Shown here one piece after another: positions 12,693 to 23,232 of a DNA stretch of 64,000 nt; the stretch's first letter is position 1, and each line of letters begins with the position of its first letter. A program made the position numbers and the translations under genes. The notes under the pieces are model-generated. The model saw only the letters and a list, made by a program, of their open reading frames with translations, made no database searches and was not told the DNA's origin. The stretch comes from Collybia mongolica (lineage: Eukaryota > Basidiomycota > Agaricomycetes > Agaricales > Clitocybaceae), in assembly GCA_013420905.1 (NCBI GenBank), contig JAAXNY010000001.1, positions 3,534,001 through 3,598,000 of the forward strand, written 5' to 3'.

Positions 12693-14318
12693 TTATCCTC
12701 CATTACACCATATATTCCCCCATTGATCCTGTGGGGTTCCTGTTACGCCCTTACCTTCATCATCGTCCACGCTATCCACATAACCCACACCATAACTTGC
12801 AGCGGCGTTGAAGTGTACATCTGGGCACGTGAAGCCTAAGAAGTTCGGGCATGCCCTGTCGACAGCCGTACACCTCTCTATACATGGCAAGAGCATACTA
12901 TATTCGCTGCCCATCACAGGGAGAGTAGGACTTCGAGCTTTAGATATGTCGGTAGACTGGGTGACGAGGGCTGAGAACACCTTCTGTGGCTGAGATCCAT
13001 CCAAGCCCTTTGTCGGTTGGACAGCGCTCAACCCAGTCGCATCTGGCGCCAGCGGAACGGCGGTATAACTATTCGGGTTCGCTGGGCTTGGTTCGCCGCA
13101 GCGCGTAAACGTGATTGCGCAAAGCCATCTTCGATACTCGCGCTGGCAATCATTGCATCCCACCAGCGGCGAATACCAGTCACGGCCACAGGCAAATGTC
13201 GTCAGTGTCGTTGTAAAGTTCGTCATGTAAGATAAGAGAGGCGTCGTGATTTCCGTTGGAAGATTCGTTGCATCGTATGCATTAGATCCGAGTGGTGGTT
13301 GGGGTAGTGGAACGCTATAGGCTATATTCGGGCAATATGGTAGGGAGTGTACGAGGGGACATGCAAAGGAAGCTAAAAAAGCGCGTTAAAATCAATTCAA
13401 CTCTAATTGGCCAGATGTCTAGACGTACCTGACTTGGTCGTGAAAAATATAGGACCACTGATTTTTGTACGATCTTGCACGACATAGGCAGTATAATTCG
13501 TAGAGGGTGTGAGGGCCTCCATTAACCATTGTGCTCTCCATCCTTCTTGATCTTTCATCCAGAAGGTTTCGCTAAATATTTTCCCCGAAGATCGTTGCGT
13601 CGACAGTGAGCATCCCGTTTGCGGTAAGGCGGCCAATGGAGACGTGGATGAAGTTGTTGAAAGTATGAGAGTAAGGTTTGGTGCAGAGCTTGGTGGGCTA
13701 GGCACGGGTTGATTTGCAGGCGGGAGTGTATAATTCGGATATGACGGTGGCTGAATCAATGGTTTATTGAACGCCGCAGAGAAGATGATAGCTTGGTTTG
13801 ACGTCGTGTCGCCTAAAACAGGTAGACCTGGCACCAGTTCATGTATTGGATGATCTGTTCCATAGGTCACATCAAGTAAATCCTCGAGGATAAAGCCTCT
13901 ATTTGAGAGTAGAAAACGTACCATCATCTTCTGACACCGCTAGCTCGAACGATGCCTGTCCCCCATCCACCACAGATAACGTCCCACCGTCTTTAAATAT
14001 TCCCGTCCAGTTGCCAAGGCCGCTGGTTATCGGAATCTCGAACACATCCCTCCCGCCACCAGGCCCAGGGTCGTTGATTTTTGAACTATTGGTGACGAAG
14101 AAGCGGGGTGACCCATTTGCAGTGCACAACGCGACCGATATTGAAAGGCTATTTGCCGAGGGTATTGCAAACACAGATGGATTCGGTAGATTCGTGGGCG
14201 TAAAGGGTGTTACTTGGTTCAGTGGGAGACTTTGCCTTGCTTGTGCTAGAACAAAGGCAGCATTTAACAGGCAGAGAAGGGTTTCAGGGAGCATAGGTCG
14301 TTTGATTGAAATCGGCAT
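12693..14318 (-). CDS. MID1: Mid1-like stretch-activated Ca2+ channel subunit
   Basis: Regulatory subunit of the plasma membrane high-affinity Ca2+ influx system, partner of the Cch1 pore in yeasts. Model: complement(12693..13372, 13429..13854, 13922..14318), 500 residues, close to the usual fungal length. Introns of 56 and 67 bases have GTACGT donors and TTTTAG/AACAG acceptors. The start is followed by a hydrophobic leader (LLCLLNAAFVLAQA, signal peptide-like). The middle has the family stretch with GDTTSNQAI, many N-glycosylation sites (NGS, NYT, NFT), and the C-terminal half carries the conserved Cys set: CGRDWYSPL, CNDCQREYRRWLC, then CIERC and ACPNFLGFTCP. All Cys of this block look intact. 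Neighbour genes do not suggest a joint pathway. Confidence is high because the Cys module is very specific. Confidence 0.93.
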
Positions 14319-15142
14319 TTCGCTTCACGACCAAATTCTGCTCTTCCCTTCCACGTGGACTTCGGTTTGCTCATGTTAGAAGCGGAAGTGGCCGGGAACT
14401 TTGTCATGATCATCGCGAGCGCTAGACCTTTAAAGGGAAAGCCCAGCCTGGATCAAGTTTCATCCAAGAATCCAACTGAATCCGAGTCAAAGCGAAACTC
14501 AAGGATTTACATATATATTCTACTCATCCAGAGGACTATTCTGTCCTGTCGTTCAATGACAATTTCGGGTAACACCCTCCCCTTTGGGATTAATTTGTGT
14601 GGTATCTACCTAGCTGTTTTATACAGTTACATTTGGGTTGTTTATAGTCACAGCCCTGCTAGTGGTCCCAGTCCAACCTATTCTTGACAAGGAACGGAGC
14701 ATGGGTGACTGGTGTGCATCAGGCTTCGGCACAATGGTACGGCAATGTCAATTTCAAGGGAAGCACAAACTGTACAGGTATCGATATATTCAGGAAGCTA
14801 AAAATACAGATCCAGATTCTAATGATACAGACAACGAAGCTGATTAAAATGTAGTCGAAGGCAAGATAGCAACCTAGTTGGTTCTAGGAAAAGTATGTGC
14901 AGCACAGGAACCAGAGTAACGATGAAAAAAACGCAAAGGAGTGTGAGTCGCATCTCATAGACACGAGCAGGAGACGTTGAGGGTTGTAGCAGAATGAGGA
15001 ATGTCGAATGTGACGCATGGCGCTCGGTGAGGGCTTTTGGTATGTACATTTGGGCGGCCTGAGGTATTATGCACAAGGCTGGGTAAGAATGGAAATGAGT
15101 GAGTTGATTATTTCGCTAGCATCATACAAAGTTGTTTACCTT
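14319..15142. other. Upstream region of MID1 and 3' flank of the secreted peptide gene
   Basis: No independent gene supported. A possible 3' UTR intron of the peptide gene starts with GTAAAC at about 15140 and ends at a CCCAG near 15080. Short open frames on both strands here lack protein character. Confidence 0.35.
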
Positions 15143-15469
15143 TCAGATGCATTGCCATCTGCATCCAGGGTCTGCTTCTGGTGCAGGCTCTGGCGTTGGT
15201 TCCCGTGCGACTGCTGCGAAGGCCTCAGCATCACGAGGTAATGCATGGAGCTGGGGGGAGAATGTCAATGATAGAACACAAATGTCAAAGTAGACAACCT
15301 TACCCTATTACTGCGGGCCTCGACGTCGAGGGGAGGAGAGATAGGGACGGGCGAGGCCGACGCAAATGCGGTCACTAAAAGGGAGTATGAGTACCGCACT
15401 TGACACCGAGGACAGGATATGGCGCTTACTGCAAGAGATGACAAAAACGGCAATAACTTTAGAATGCAT
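15143..15469 (-). CDS. Small secreted protein, 72 residues, three exons
   Basis: Too fragmented to be seen as one open frame. Model: complement(15143..15250, 15304..15374, 15430..15469); introns of 55 and 53 bases have GTAAGC and GTAAGG donors and TTTTAG and CCCAG acceptors, and the exon phases agree (1, then 0). The product starts with a clear signal peptide (VIAVFVISCMTAFASAS), then a short acidic/basic segment, an Ala/Glu/Pro-rich stretch (EPTPEPAPEADP) and a terminal GCRWQCI. Only two Cys remain after the leader, close together at the end. No family recognised. Small secreted peptides of this shape are common in mushrooms; roles range from effectors to wall-associated peptides, so none is assigned. 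An alternative frame for exon 3 stays open longer but has poorer protein character. Confidence 0.55.
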
Positions 15470-16304
15470 TTTTCGAGTAGGGTACCGAAGAGGGATGTGC
15501 AGATGACTCGAATAATGGAGGTTGGGACAATAGAGGAGCTATTGAGCGAACTGAGGGTCCGGGGTGAGCCATGAGATATTTATAATGGAGGGGTTGGACA
15601 AGGTAAAGTCCAAAAGAGGATATGGTGTCGCGAAGTAATGTTGGCAGGGGATTTCGATGATGCTCAACTTGGACGAGATCTGGGAAAACCGTGGATCAAT
15701 TAGATGAGCTTCGTGGGTTCCCCTGTGGTTAGGCGAGCGGACCGCCTTGATTAACACGGTACCTCGACACTATCAATTCGGTTTCTTCCATTCGCTTGTA
15801 CTCAGTTAGAATCAAATCGGAGTCGGGGAGAAATCTACGCCGCATTTGGGGGATACGACAAACGATACGCTCAAAAAGGCAACAAGAGCGAAGTTATCCT
15901 TGTTCTGGATTAGGATAGTTGTTTGCTATAAGGTTCCCACAGGGAGGTGAGGTTCTGCCTCGCTCGGTGGTACGATATCATCTGGTTCGCGACGAGCTGA
16001 TGCTTTCATACACCCAATAGCCCCGTTTTGCTCTTTCCTTTCAACGTCGGACATGAGGGTGGTAACTCGTTTGCTTGTCCTTGTTTGGTCCAGAGGCCAT
16101 CAGGATGCCGAATGCGTCATGTGCGGCAGTGATGCCAGCGAATTTTCAACGTCACCGTCTCGGCGCAAAAAAAAAAGTCAATCGGCGTTGACGATCGTAC
16201 GCCCTACAATGCCCGTGAAATAATCGCAACATTTCTTTCCTCCATACTCTCACCGGCATCCACATATTATCGGAACGATACCCAGTGCAATATCGTGCAC
16301 TCGA
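15470..16304. other. Divergent intergenic region between the peptide gene and the MCP2-like gene
   Basis: About 0.8 kb shared upstream region of two genes transcribed away from each other. A run of ten A bases lies near 16167-16176. No motif could be tied to a regulator. Confidence 0.35.
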
Positions 16305-18446
16305 ATGTTGGGGCGACCTTTTCTGCGACATCTTCTGCGTTCACAATCGCATCAAAGCATCCACGAGCTAGGATTCCGTCGGTTCTTAATCGCAGAAACA
16401 TCATCACCTCCGCAACCTGGTATCTCGCAGTTAAGCAAGTATGCCCGAAGAACAGGCTATGTTGTAGCCGGAATCGGGGCTATTTATGCTGGAGACAAGG
16501 CCTTTAACGCCTCTGCTATCTCGCGGAACTTTAGAACATTATGGACAGTAGGTATTCGTCGTACTGACAAGTGAAACAAAATTTAAAACCAACCTTGCAG
16601 TGCGCCGCCATAACATTAGACTATAAATGGAACTTTACACCTGAGAAAAGTGAACTCATACCCGAGCTCCACGAACGGGTGGCAAATAGAATGTATGACT
16701 TATTCACAGCTAATGGGGGACTTTACATTAAGATTGGGTGCGTGGCCTGTTTATCTTCATGGCACAACCCGTTCATTTAACCACCTGGAGCAGTCAAGCT
16801 ATTGGGGCAAATGCAGCATTTCTTCCCAAACCAATGCAAGAAAAATTCGCGAAGTTATTTGACGACGCACCCCAGATCCCCTACTCAATCGTCGAACAAG
16901 TGTTTCTGTCCGAGCTGGGCCGTCCGCCATCAGGCCCAGGAGGCGTCTTCGAGACATTTGAACGAGACGCTATAGCGAGTGCCAGCATCGCCCAAGTCCA
17001 CAAAGCAAAGCTCTGGCCGATCGAGGGGGACAATAGTGAGAGGTGGGTGGCTGTTAAGGTCCAGAAGCCTGATGTGGCGACCCAGATGAAGTGGGATTTG
17101 GGCGCATATCGGGCTGTTATGTGGATGTTTGAGCATTGGGCGTTTGATCTTCCTGTGTACTTTGTTGTCGGTGAGCGGGACCCGTGGCCAATGTCAGGGC
17201 ATGCACTAAATATATCTAGATTTTGTTTCGGACCATCTCCGGAAAGAGCTTGACTTCGAAGAAGAGGCGAAGAACGCACAAAGGACAGCAAAGTTCGTCA
17301 AGGCAGAGCCAAGGTTGGCGGATAATGTATACATACCCAAGGTCTATCCGGAATACTCTACTAAAAAGGTGATGACCGCGGAATGGATTGAAGGTATTAG
17401 GCTCAGCGATCGACCAGCCATCCGCGAGTTGATGGGTGAACGCGACCTTACAACTTCCCCAACGATGTCACACACTGAACCTCTCAAGGGTGGCGTAAAA
17501 GCCATCATGCAGGTCATGGTGGAGTTATTCAGTGCTCAGATGTTTAATTGGGGTTGGGTGCACTGTGATCCTCATCCAGGGAACGTCATTATCCGACCGC
17601 ACCCTACCAGGCCTGGTATACCGCAGTTAGTATTGATTGACCACGGCTTATATGTTGGTGTGGAGGATGACTTCAAAAAGCAATGGGTCAACTTGTGGCG
17701 GGGCATGCTTGCGGGTGATTTCGAATCTGTAGAGAAAGTAACGAAGGAGTGGGGGATGGGGATGCCGGACCTGCTGGCGAGTGCAACTTTAATGAAGCCT
17801 GTCAGGCTTCGAAAAGGGGAGACAGCAGAACAGAGGCGGAAACGGCAGAGAAGAGAAGAGAACCAAATTGCTGAGTTGCAGAGAAAGCCGATGACCCAGT
17901 ACGAAATGAGTGTGCTGATGAAGAAGCGGCTCAAGGGATTTTTGAAGGATACGGACAGGATGCCCAAGGCACTTATTTTCTTGATGCGAAACATGCGGTT
18001 AGTCTTGTTTTCTGCATTTAGCCCTCATCATTTTCGCTCACAGTTCCGCCCTTCCCCGTCATCAGTATGGTACAAGGTGAGCCTAATTCTTTTAGTCACA
18101 TAAAACACACGAACTAATGGTTAATTGTGCAGGAAACAATCAATCTCTGGGCTCCCCTGTCAACCGTATCAAGATAACTGGCTTTTGGGCCTCTCGTTCG
18201 CTCTCGCAAACTCCAAACCTCTCTTTCACACAGCGCGCGCGCGAGTACTGGCACCATCTTATTTTCCGTGGTATCATGTTATCCCTTGACCTAGCGTTCT
18301 GGAAAAGCAGGTTCACACGATGGGTTCGAGGGCTACTGGGACTTCGGCCTGGGCTAGGATTCGAAGATGAGATGGAAAGGTCTATGAGGGGATTTGCAAA
18401 GGCTAACTTGGGAGTTGATGTTGCACCCGGAGCCTTTGCAGGCTGA
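16305..18446 (+). CDS. MCP2: ABC1/UbiB-family atypical kinase, MCP2-like mitochondrial protein
   Basis: Member of the ABC1/ADCK/UbiB atypical kinase family; the Mcp2 (Cqd2) branch sits in mitochondria and affects lipid and coenzyme Q distribution. Model: join(16305..16547, 16601..16737, 16794..17170, 17220..17997, 18066..18076, 18133..18446), 619 residues. The N-terminus is Arg/Ser-rich and suits mitochondrial import. Motifs in order: KIGQ of the KxGQ element (about residue 126, split by an intron), the Ala-rich loop SASIAQVHKA, VAVK lysine, EEEAKN, the catalytic HCDPHPGN (about 366) and LIDHGL. Exon 5 is only 11 bases; it is needed to keep the conserved MVQGNNQ-like link. Convergent with the CNNM gene, with a tRNA between. 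Choice of MCP2 rather than COQ8 is from the sequence around KIGQ and the GSPVNRIKI tail. Confidence 0.88.
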
Positions 18447-18877
18447 GTAGTAGGGCTTTGATTTTTTCCATATGGCGACGAATAAACAACATTAATATTA
18501 ATTCTTAGTTAAACGCTACTCGCTATTCATAAACACGATTCAATTGATCATAAAGTAGGTTCTCTTTGCATCATCCCTAATCCAACTTACGGGTAACGTC
18601 GGTTCGCCTTCCATCCACGCAGATGTGCAGGGCTGCGGCACCTTTCAGATTTTCAGAGAAGAAAGGGGGAAAATCTATTTGTTTTGTTATCCTATGCAGT
18701 AGAAGATCCTCGGTACGGACACATAATCTATAATATATGGACCTAAATTCGTTGACCATAGAGCTTTTGCAATCCTTGAAAAAATATTTTTAATCTTCAA
18801 CCAGGAAAACCTTTGCCTTCAAAGTTCAATAAGGAGCTCACTCGAATATATTGTTCTGTAGCAGGGTCCTGACAATA
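18447..18877. other. 3' flank of MCP2-like gene, upstream of tRNA
   Basis: AT-rich, with AATAAA-like sequence near 18479. No gene supported. Confidence 0.35.
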
Positions 18878-18961
18878 ACACCGATGGTGAAGTGGTTATC
18901 ATGCTTGCCTTCCATCAATTGACGGTAGCAAGCGGCACGGGTTCGATTCCCGTTCGGTGTA
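18878..18961 (+). tRNA. tRNA-Gly (anticodon UCC) with a short intron
   Basis: Cloverleaf read by hand. Acceptor stem ACACCGA (18878-18884) pairs with TCGGTGT (18954-18960), discriminator A at 18961. D arm follows with AGTGG. Anticodon stem CTTGC (18904-18908) pairs with GCAAG (18928-18932). The loop begins C-T-TCC-A, giving anticodon TCC at 18911-18913, and is extended by 12 extra bases (18915-18926) at the standard intron position after base 37. T stem ACGGG/CCCGT with loop TTCGATT is perfect. A T-run for RNA polymerase III termination starts at 18965. Confidence 0.85.
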
Positions 18962-18964
18962 TAA

Positions 18965-18969
18965 TTTTT
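18965..18969 (+). terminator. RNA polymerase III terminator of tRNA-Gly
   Basis: Run of five T three bases after the mature 3' end, the usual stop signal for tRNA genes. Confidence 0.7.
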
Positions 18970-19087
18970 CCCTTGCAGTAACATTCTGGGGACAGACAAG
19001 ATACGTTTGTACATACATGATACAACAGGAGTCCCCCGGACACAGTCAATTGCCGAACACTCAAGGCTCTCAATCATTCAAGGTATT

Positions 19088-22000
19088 TCAGTTCTTCCAC
19101 TCATCCCGTACATCACTATCCATGTTTTCCCTCACCTTCTCCGCAACAACTCCTGTTCTCTCTGAGCCTCCCAAAGGGCTGCTTTTGAACCTGGCTCCTT
19201 TCGCGGTAGAAGTTGTCCTGGCAGGCGCCGCTCCAAGCGCAATGGGGACGCTAGATCCAGCACCACCGCCCAAGCTCGCGGTAGAGGCCACGGCGGATGG
19301 CGCTGCACTTACAGTCCCAACTAATCGTCGCTTGCGATCTAAAAGGACGGCTTCAAGGGGGGCTGGGGACGTCCTCGTAACCGATAATGCAACTGAACTG
19401 GGAGCTGAGTGTCCAGGAAGCGATTTGCTCTTCTCTTCTGTATTTACACCTGGATTCATTTCAAATGGCGGTGTTAGACTGTATACCGGTGTCACTTCGA
19501 GGGGCCCAACCACGATCGAAGGCACCTGTCGCTCTGACATCGCAATCTTCGTACCTGTCTGAGGCGTAATCGTTGGTTCATGTGTTTCATCGTATCCATT
19601 GCCTTGATCGTTCCCACCAACACCCAGATCAACATCTGCGTCTCTGGGGATTGGTGGAGCACTTCTCGGCCGCAAGAATCCTAGGCCCCCAAAGTTCTTT
19701 AGTGCCGTAGGCATAAGTATAGGAAGGGAAGGGGGTGTCGCTTTCGGAATCATCGCCACTTCTGGTCTTTGTATCGCCGCTTCTGGTAACTGAAAGTCTT
19801 TCTCGGGGACCTCGTAAGGGTCTCCTCGTGCGCCTTGTGCGTCGAATTCGTCGTAAATTTCTTCTCCAATTAACTCTGATATGAATGGTTAGTCAATCCA
19901 TGTTTTAAGACATGTATGGACTGATTATCTTACCTTCGAGGACATCCTCAAGGGTGATGATGCCGAGAGGCATAACAGCCGGGTCGAAATTTTGCAGAAA
20001 CTAAGATACCAAATACTTCATCAGATAGAAATCAAAATCATGCATTGAAAACTCACCTCTTCGGCGCCTTCCTTGGCCAGCACTGCATCTGCAGGCATAC
20101 TCTGTTCTAACATAGACATGGATGACATACTTGCCGCAGCCTTGGGGAGCTGAAAGCTTGTTCTTTTACTTTTCTTCCCATCGACGATATTCTCATCAGT
20201 TCTCCCCTCATCAATTGCGCCCATCTCAATATCTCCACCAGCTTTTTTCTTCATGCGACTCCTAAATGCTCGCCGCTTGACGCCGCCATCTGAAGTTACC
20301 TTGCTACCATTTGTCTGTTCGCTAGGGGAATCCACATCCAATAAGCCATCGCCTTTTAAGGTTGATGCACCATCTTCCATTGTCTCGTCGCCGTCATCGC
20401 TCTTCTTGCTGGAGTCTTTCTCCTCATCGCTCGAGTCTGAATCGCCCATGCCGACACGCTCGCGCAAACGTTGTGTCAATCCACGTTTTACCGCTTTCTT
20501 AACGCTTGCGGCCTAGTGAATGTCAAACAAGGTGGAGACAGATCTCGGGCGGGAAGCTGACCTTCTCGACGCTGAACCGACTGACAATAGCCATATGACT
20601 TCTCCCTTCCTGAAATTTGTCTAAGATTCCCAGTAGAGGTTCATTATTGGGAACGAATGGGACTTTATTAAGGGGTATCTTGCGAAGAGGCGTAGCATCT
20701 GGGGATATAAGTGGCAGGAATCAATAAACTGGGAGTATATATATATATACCTTTGGGATCCAATAAGACACACTGCTTCACAAGTAATATTCCAAGGATC
20801 TTCTTCATTTTCTGGGTCCGTGGAACCACATCCCCATCTTTTTCTCCCTTCGGACTAGACACGGGAACATCGACCTCTTCGTATACTGGAACACGGCTGT
20901 GTCCGGTCTGGCAAATCTTCTTGAGAAGCTCAAAATCCAAATTTGAGTCAATGGATAGCATGAAAACGTCGCTGATCGGTGTCATTGCCTTGAGCATTGC
21001 TTTCAACATCCGCTTCTTACATCAAAAACCACAACGGCTTACTTGTTTGACAACTTTTTCCTGTAGATCCAGAGTAGCTCCAATAATCGTAACAGTGTCG
21101 ATTTTGAGGTCTCCACCATGTGTTCCATGTGATGAGTGCATTGCGATGAGTTCCTTGAGTTCGGCCCTCCGATAGATGATGCCATGATGTGCACCTAGGA
21201 CCAATTCCAACAGCTTTGCAACTGGCCATGCTATAATGCCCTGAACATACTCATTAGTCCTTATGCCTGACAAGACGGAACACTCAAAACTCACTAAGAA
21301 ATATATGAGAAGTTGGGTAAAGCCGGCCATTTTGGCGCCCAAATATAGGCCATGGCGGGTAAACAAGGACTGGGGGATAATTTCTGCAAAACTAAAAAGA
21401 ATGAGATGATTTGAGTGCTTGGCGGTATTGAGATGGGTTGCCAAGTGATACTAGCTCCTGCCAAGGGACTTGGGGGCTCTGAATCAAACACGATCGAGAA
21501 GACCTGAAGGTATGAACGCGTGACGTCATCATCGCAAGCACAGCGCCGCGTGTTTGGACTCGAATCAGTAATAAGAACAAGGCGTCCATGTCAGGAAACA
21601 CCCGACGCGCAGTATGTACTGATGAAGTGCAGGGAGCGGAAAGCATATTGGACTTGTGGCGGCGGGGGCAGACTACTCACATAACAATAAGGACAGTGCT
21701 AATAACAACGCTCTGGAAGGCACCGCCGAGCACACGGTCTGTAATGACTGGGAGAGACTCGTTCACAATCATATTTGCAAGAAGGAGAGTAACGAGCAGA
21801 CGATGGCCATTCTTCCGAATGGGCTTAATCTTGTTTGCATATTCTCGCTGCTTTCTATTGTTTCCGGGGCACCCCCATAATAAGCTATGTAACATTTTCT
21901 GAGTCGCTGATACACATACGGCGTTCCACTGATACTCAAGACGTTGAGCTGTGTTTCATCCAAGCTCATGTATCCTAGGGTTAATCCGGCAAACACACCG

Positions 22001-22221
22001 GACAGGAGTACAAGGATGGGTATGAGGACCGCAAATACAATATCCTCTCGTCGGTGTGGGTCAAAGCCCTCCTCCCGCTTTGCCACCACGTTGCCGACAT
22101 TGGGGTTGGAGTTGTTGCGAAAGAAACCTGGTGAAGCCTGGAAACCAAAGGAGAGAAGAGTGTAGAGAAGGCGGGATGAGTGGAAGTAAGCATTTCTGGC
22201 TGACAAAGGAGCTGGGACCAT
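19088..22221 (-). CDS. MAM3: CNNM/CorC-type transporter, Mam3-like (DUF21 plus CBS pair)
   Basis: Membrane protein of the CNNM family (yeast Mam3), linked to divalent metal homeostasis and found on vacuolar or other internal membranes. Nine exons: complement(19088..19875, 19934..20000, 20057..20512, 20562..20698, 20751..20988, 21043..21240, 21295..21391, 21681..21854, 21920..22221), 818 residues, all phases consistent. The start is ATG 22221; frame upstream has no better ATG. The DUF21 part covers about residues 50-250 with several membrane helices (VFAVLIPILVLLSGVFAGL, LLVTLLLANMIVNESLPV, FAEIIPQS). CBS domain 1 follows (GHSRVPVYE), CBS domain 2 contains GRSHMAIVSR and is split by an insert of about 150 acidic/Ser/Lys-rich residues (exon 7), then resumes with PLGIITLEDVLEELIGEEI. 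The tail is Pro/Ser-rich. One intron is unusually long (21392-21680, 289 bases). Confidence 0.9.
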
Positions 22222-23232
22222 TCGAGGTGGTTGGTGTAAAGTAGGAAACACATTCGAAGCCTGACCTTATACGGGCCAAGACCTCAGTCACGGGACCAAC
22301 AATTGCCGCGTGAGATCACCAACCCCAGCGTCAAGAGACCATAAGTATTACGGATCACTTCATATACTTGCATAGTTTGTAAAGTAGATAACCCCGCAAT
22401 TGTAACATTGACTACCCAGCGATATGACACGCAGAAGGGTCGTTTATATGTAGAACTCATCAATATCATGACACAACCGTTTTACCTTTGCTCTGGGTCG
22501 GCACAATAAGGGCGGGGTTCGGCAGTATTCTATAATAAACGCGGACAACATCACCGAGCTAGCTGCGCGCGTCCACTCGCCGTTATTGCCTGGGTTGGCT
22601 GAACAATATTGCACTCCAAGTAAGCTTCCAATGGTGCATTCGCCCTTGATGTGTCAGGGAGCAGTGGAGGTATGAAATTGGTACTCAAATTCGCAATAAT
22701 CGGCTTTGAACTCGGGGTTTCCACGCTCGAAGGCCGAAGACGGGGGTTAAGCCGTAACGAACGATAGTGTCCGAGTCTGGCCCACCTAAACGCTACACTG
22801 CGCACACCTAACTTGGTCTTGTGATGTTATAATCGGGGGAATATCTCAGGTGACACGTTATCTTTCGAGTGCTGGCGAAGTAGCATTTTAGGCGACTCTG
22901 TGCGGCCTTGAGGTTAATTATGGGTTTATAACTGGTGAGTTTAAATAAACACAATCTCAGAGATGTAATTTTCGAGTCGGAAGAACGCACAGCGTAGGTA
23001 GCAGATACATCCGTCAAGTTCATTTTGGATTCTGGACGCCGACTTGCAAGCTACTCGGAGGCCAGGCGCAAAAACAAATATTGTTTGGAAGAGCCCACAA
23101 GTACTTCTCTGGCGTCACCGGATTATGTGTGCGTGATCCCAAATATCGGTCACGTGAAAACACAAAATTTGCATCTCTTGGACTAAATCCCATTCTCGAC
23201 ATTCATTCTAACGAGCCTTCGGTTGGAATTTC
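22222..23232. other. Divergent intergenic region between the CNNM and NOC1 genes
   Basis: About 1 kb shared upstream region. A CCGAGCTAGCTGCGCGCG stretch near 22553 and several short inverted words are visible, but no gene or known element could be supported. Confidence 0.35.

Noticed and set aside
15143..15250. Mating pheromone precursor
   Set aside because: The product has a signal peptide and ends QCI, not a CaaX box, so it does not fit a basidiomycete pheromone.
21392..21646. 84-residue minus-strand ORF inside the CNNM gene
   Set aside because: It lies wholly in the long intron and breaks the conserved link VVISTVLIVIFAEIIPQS when kept.
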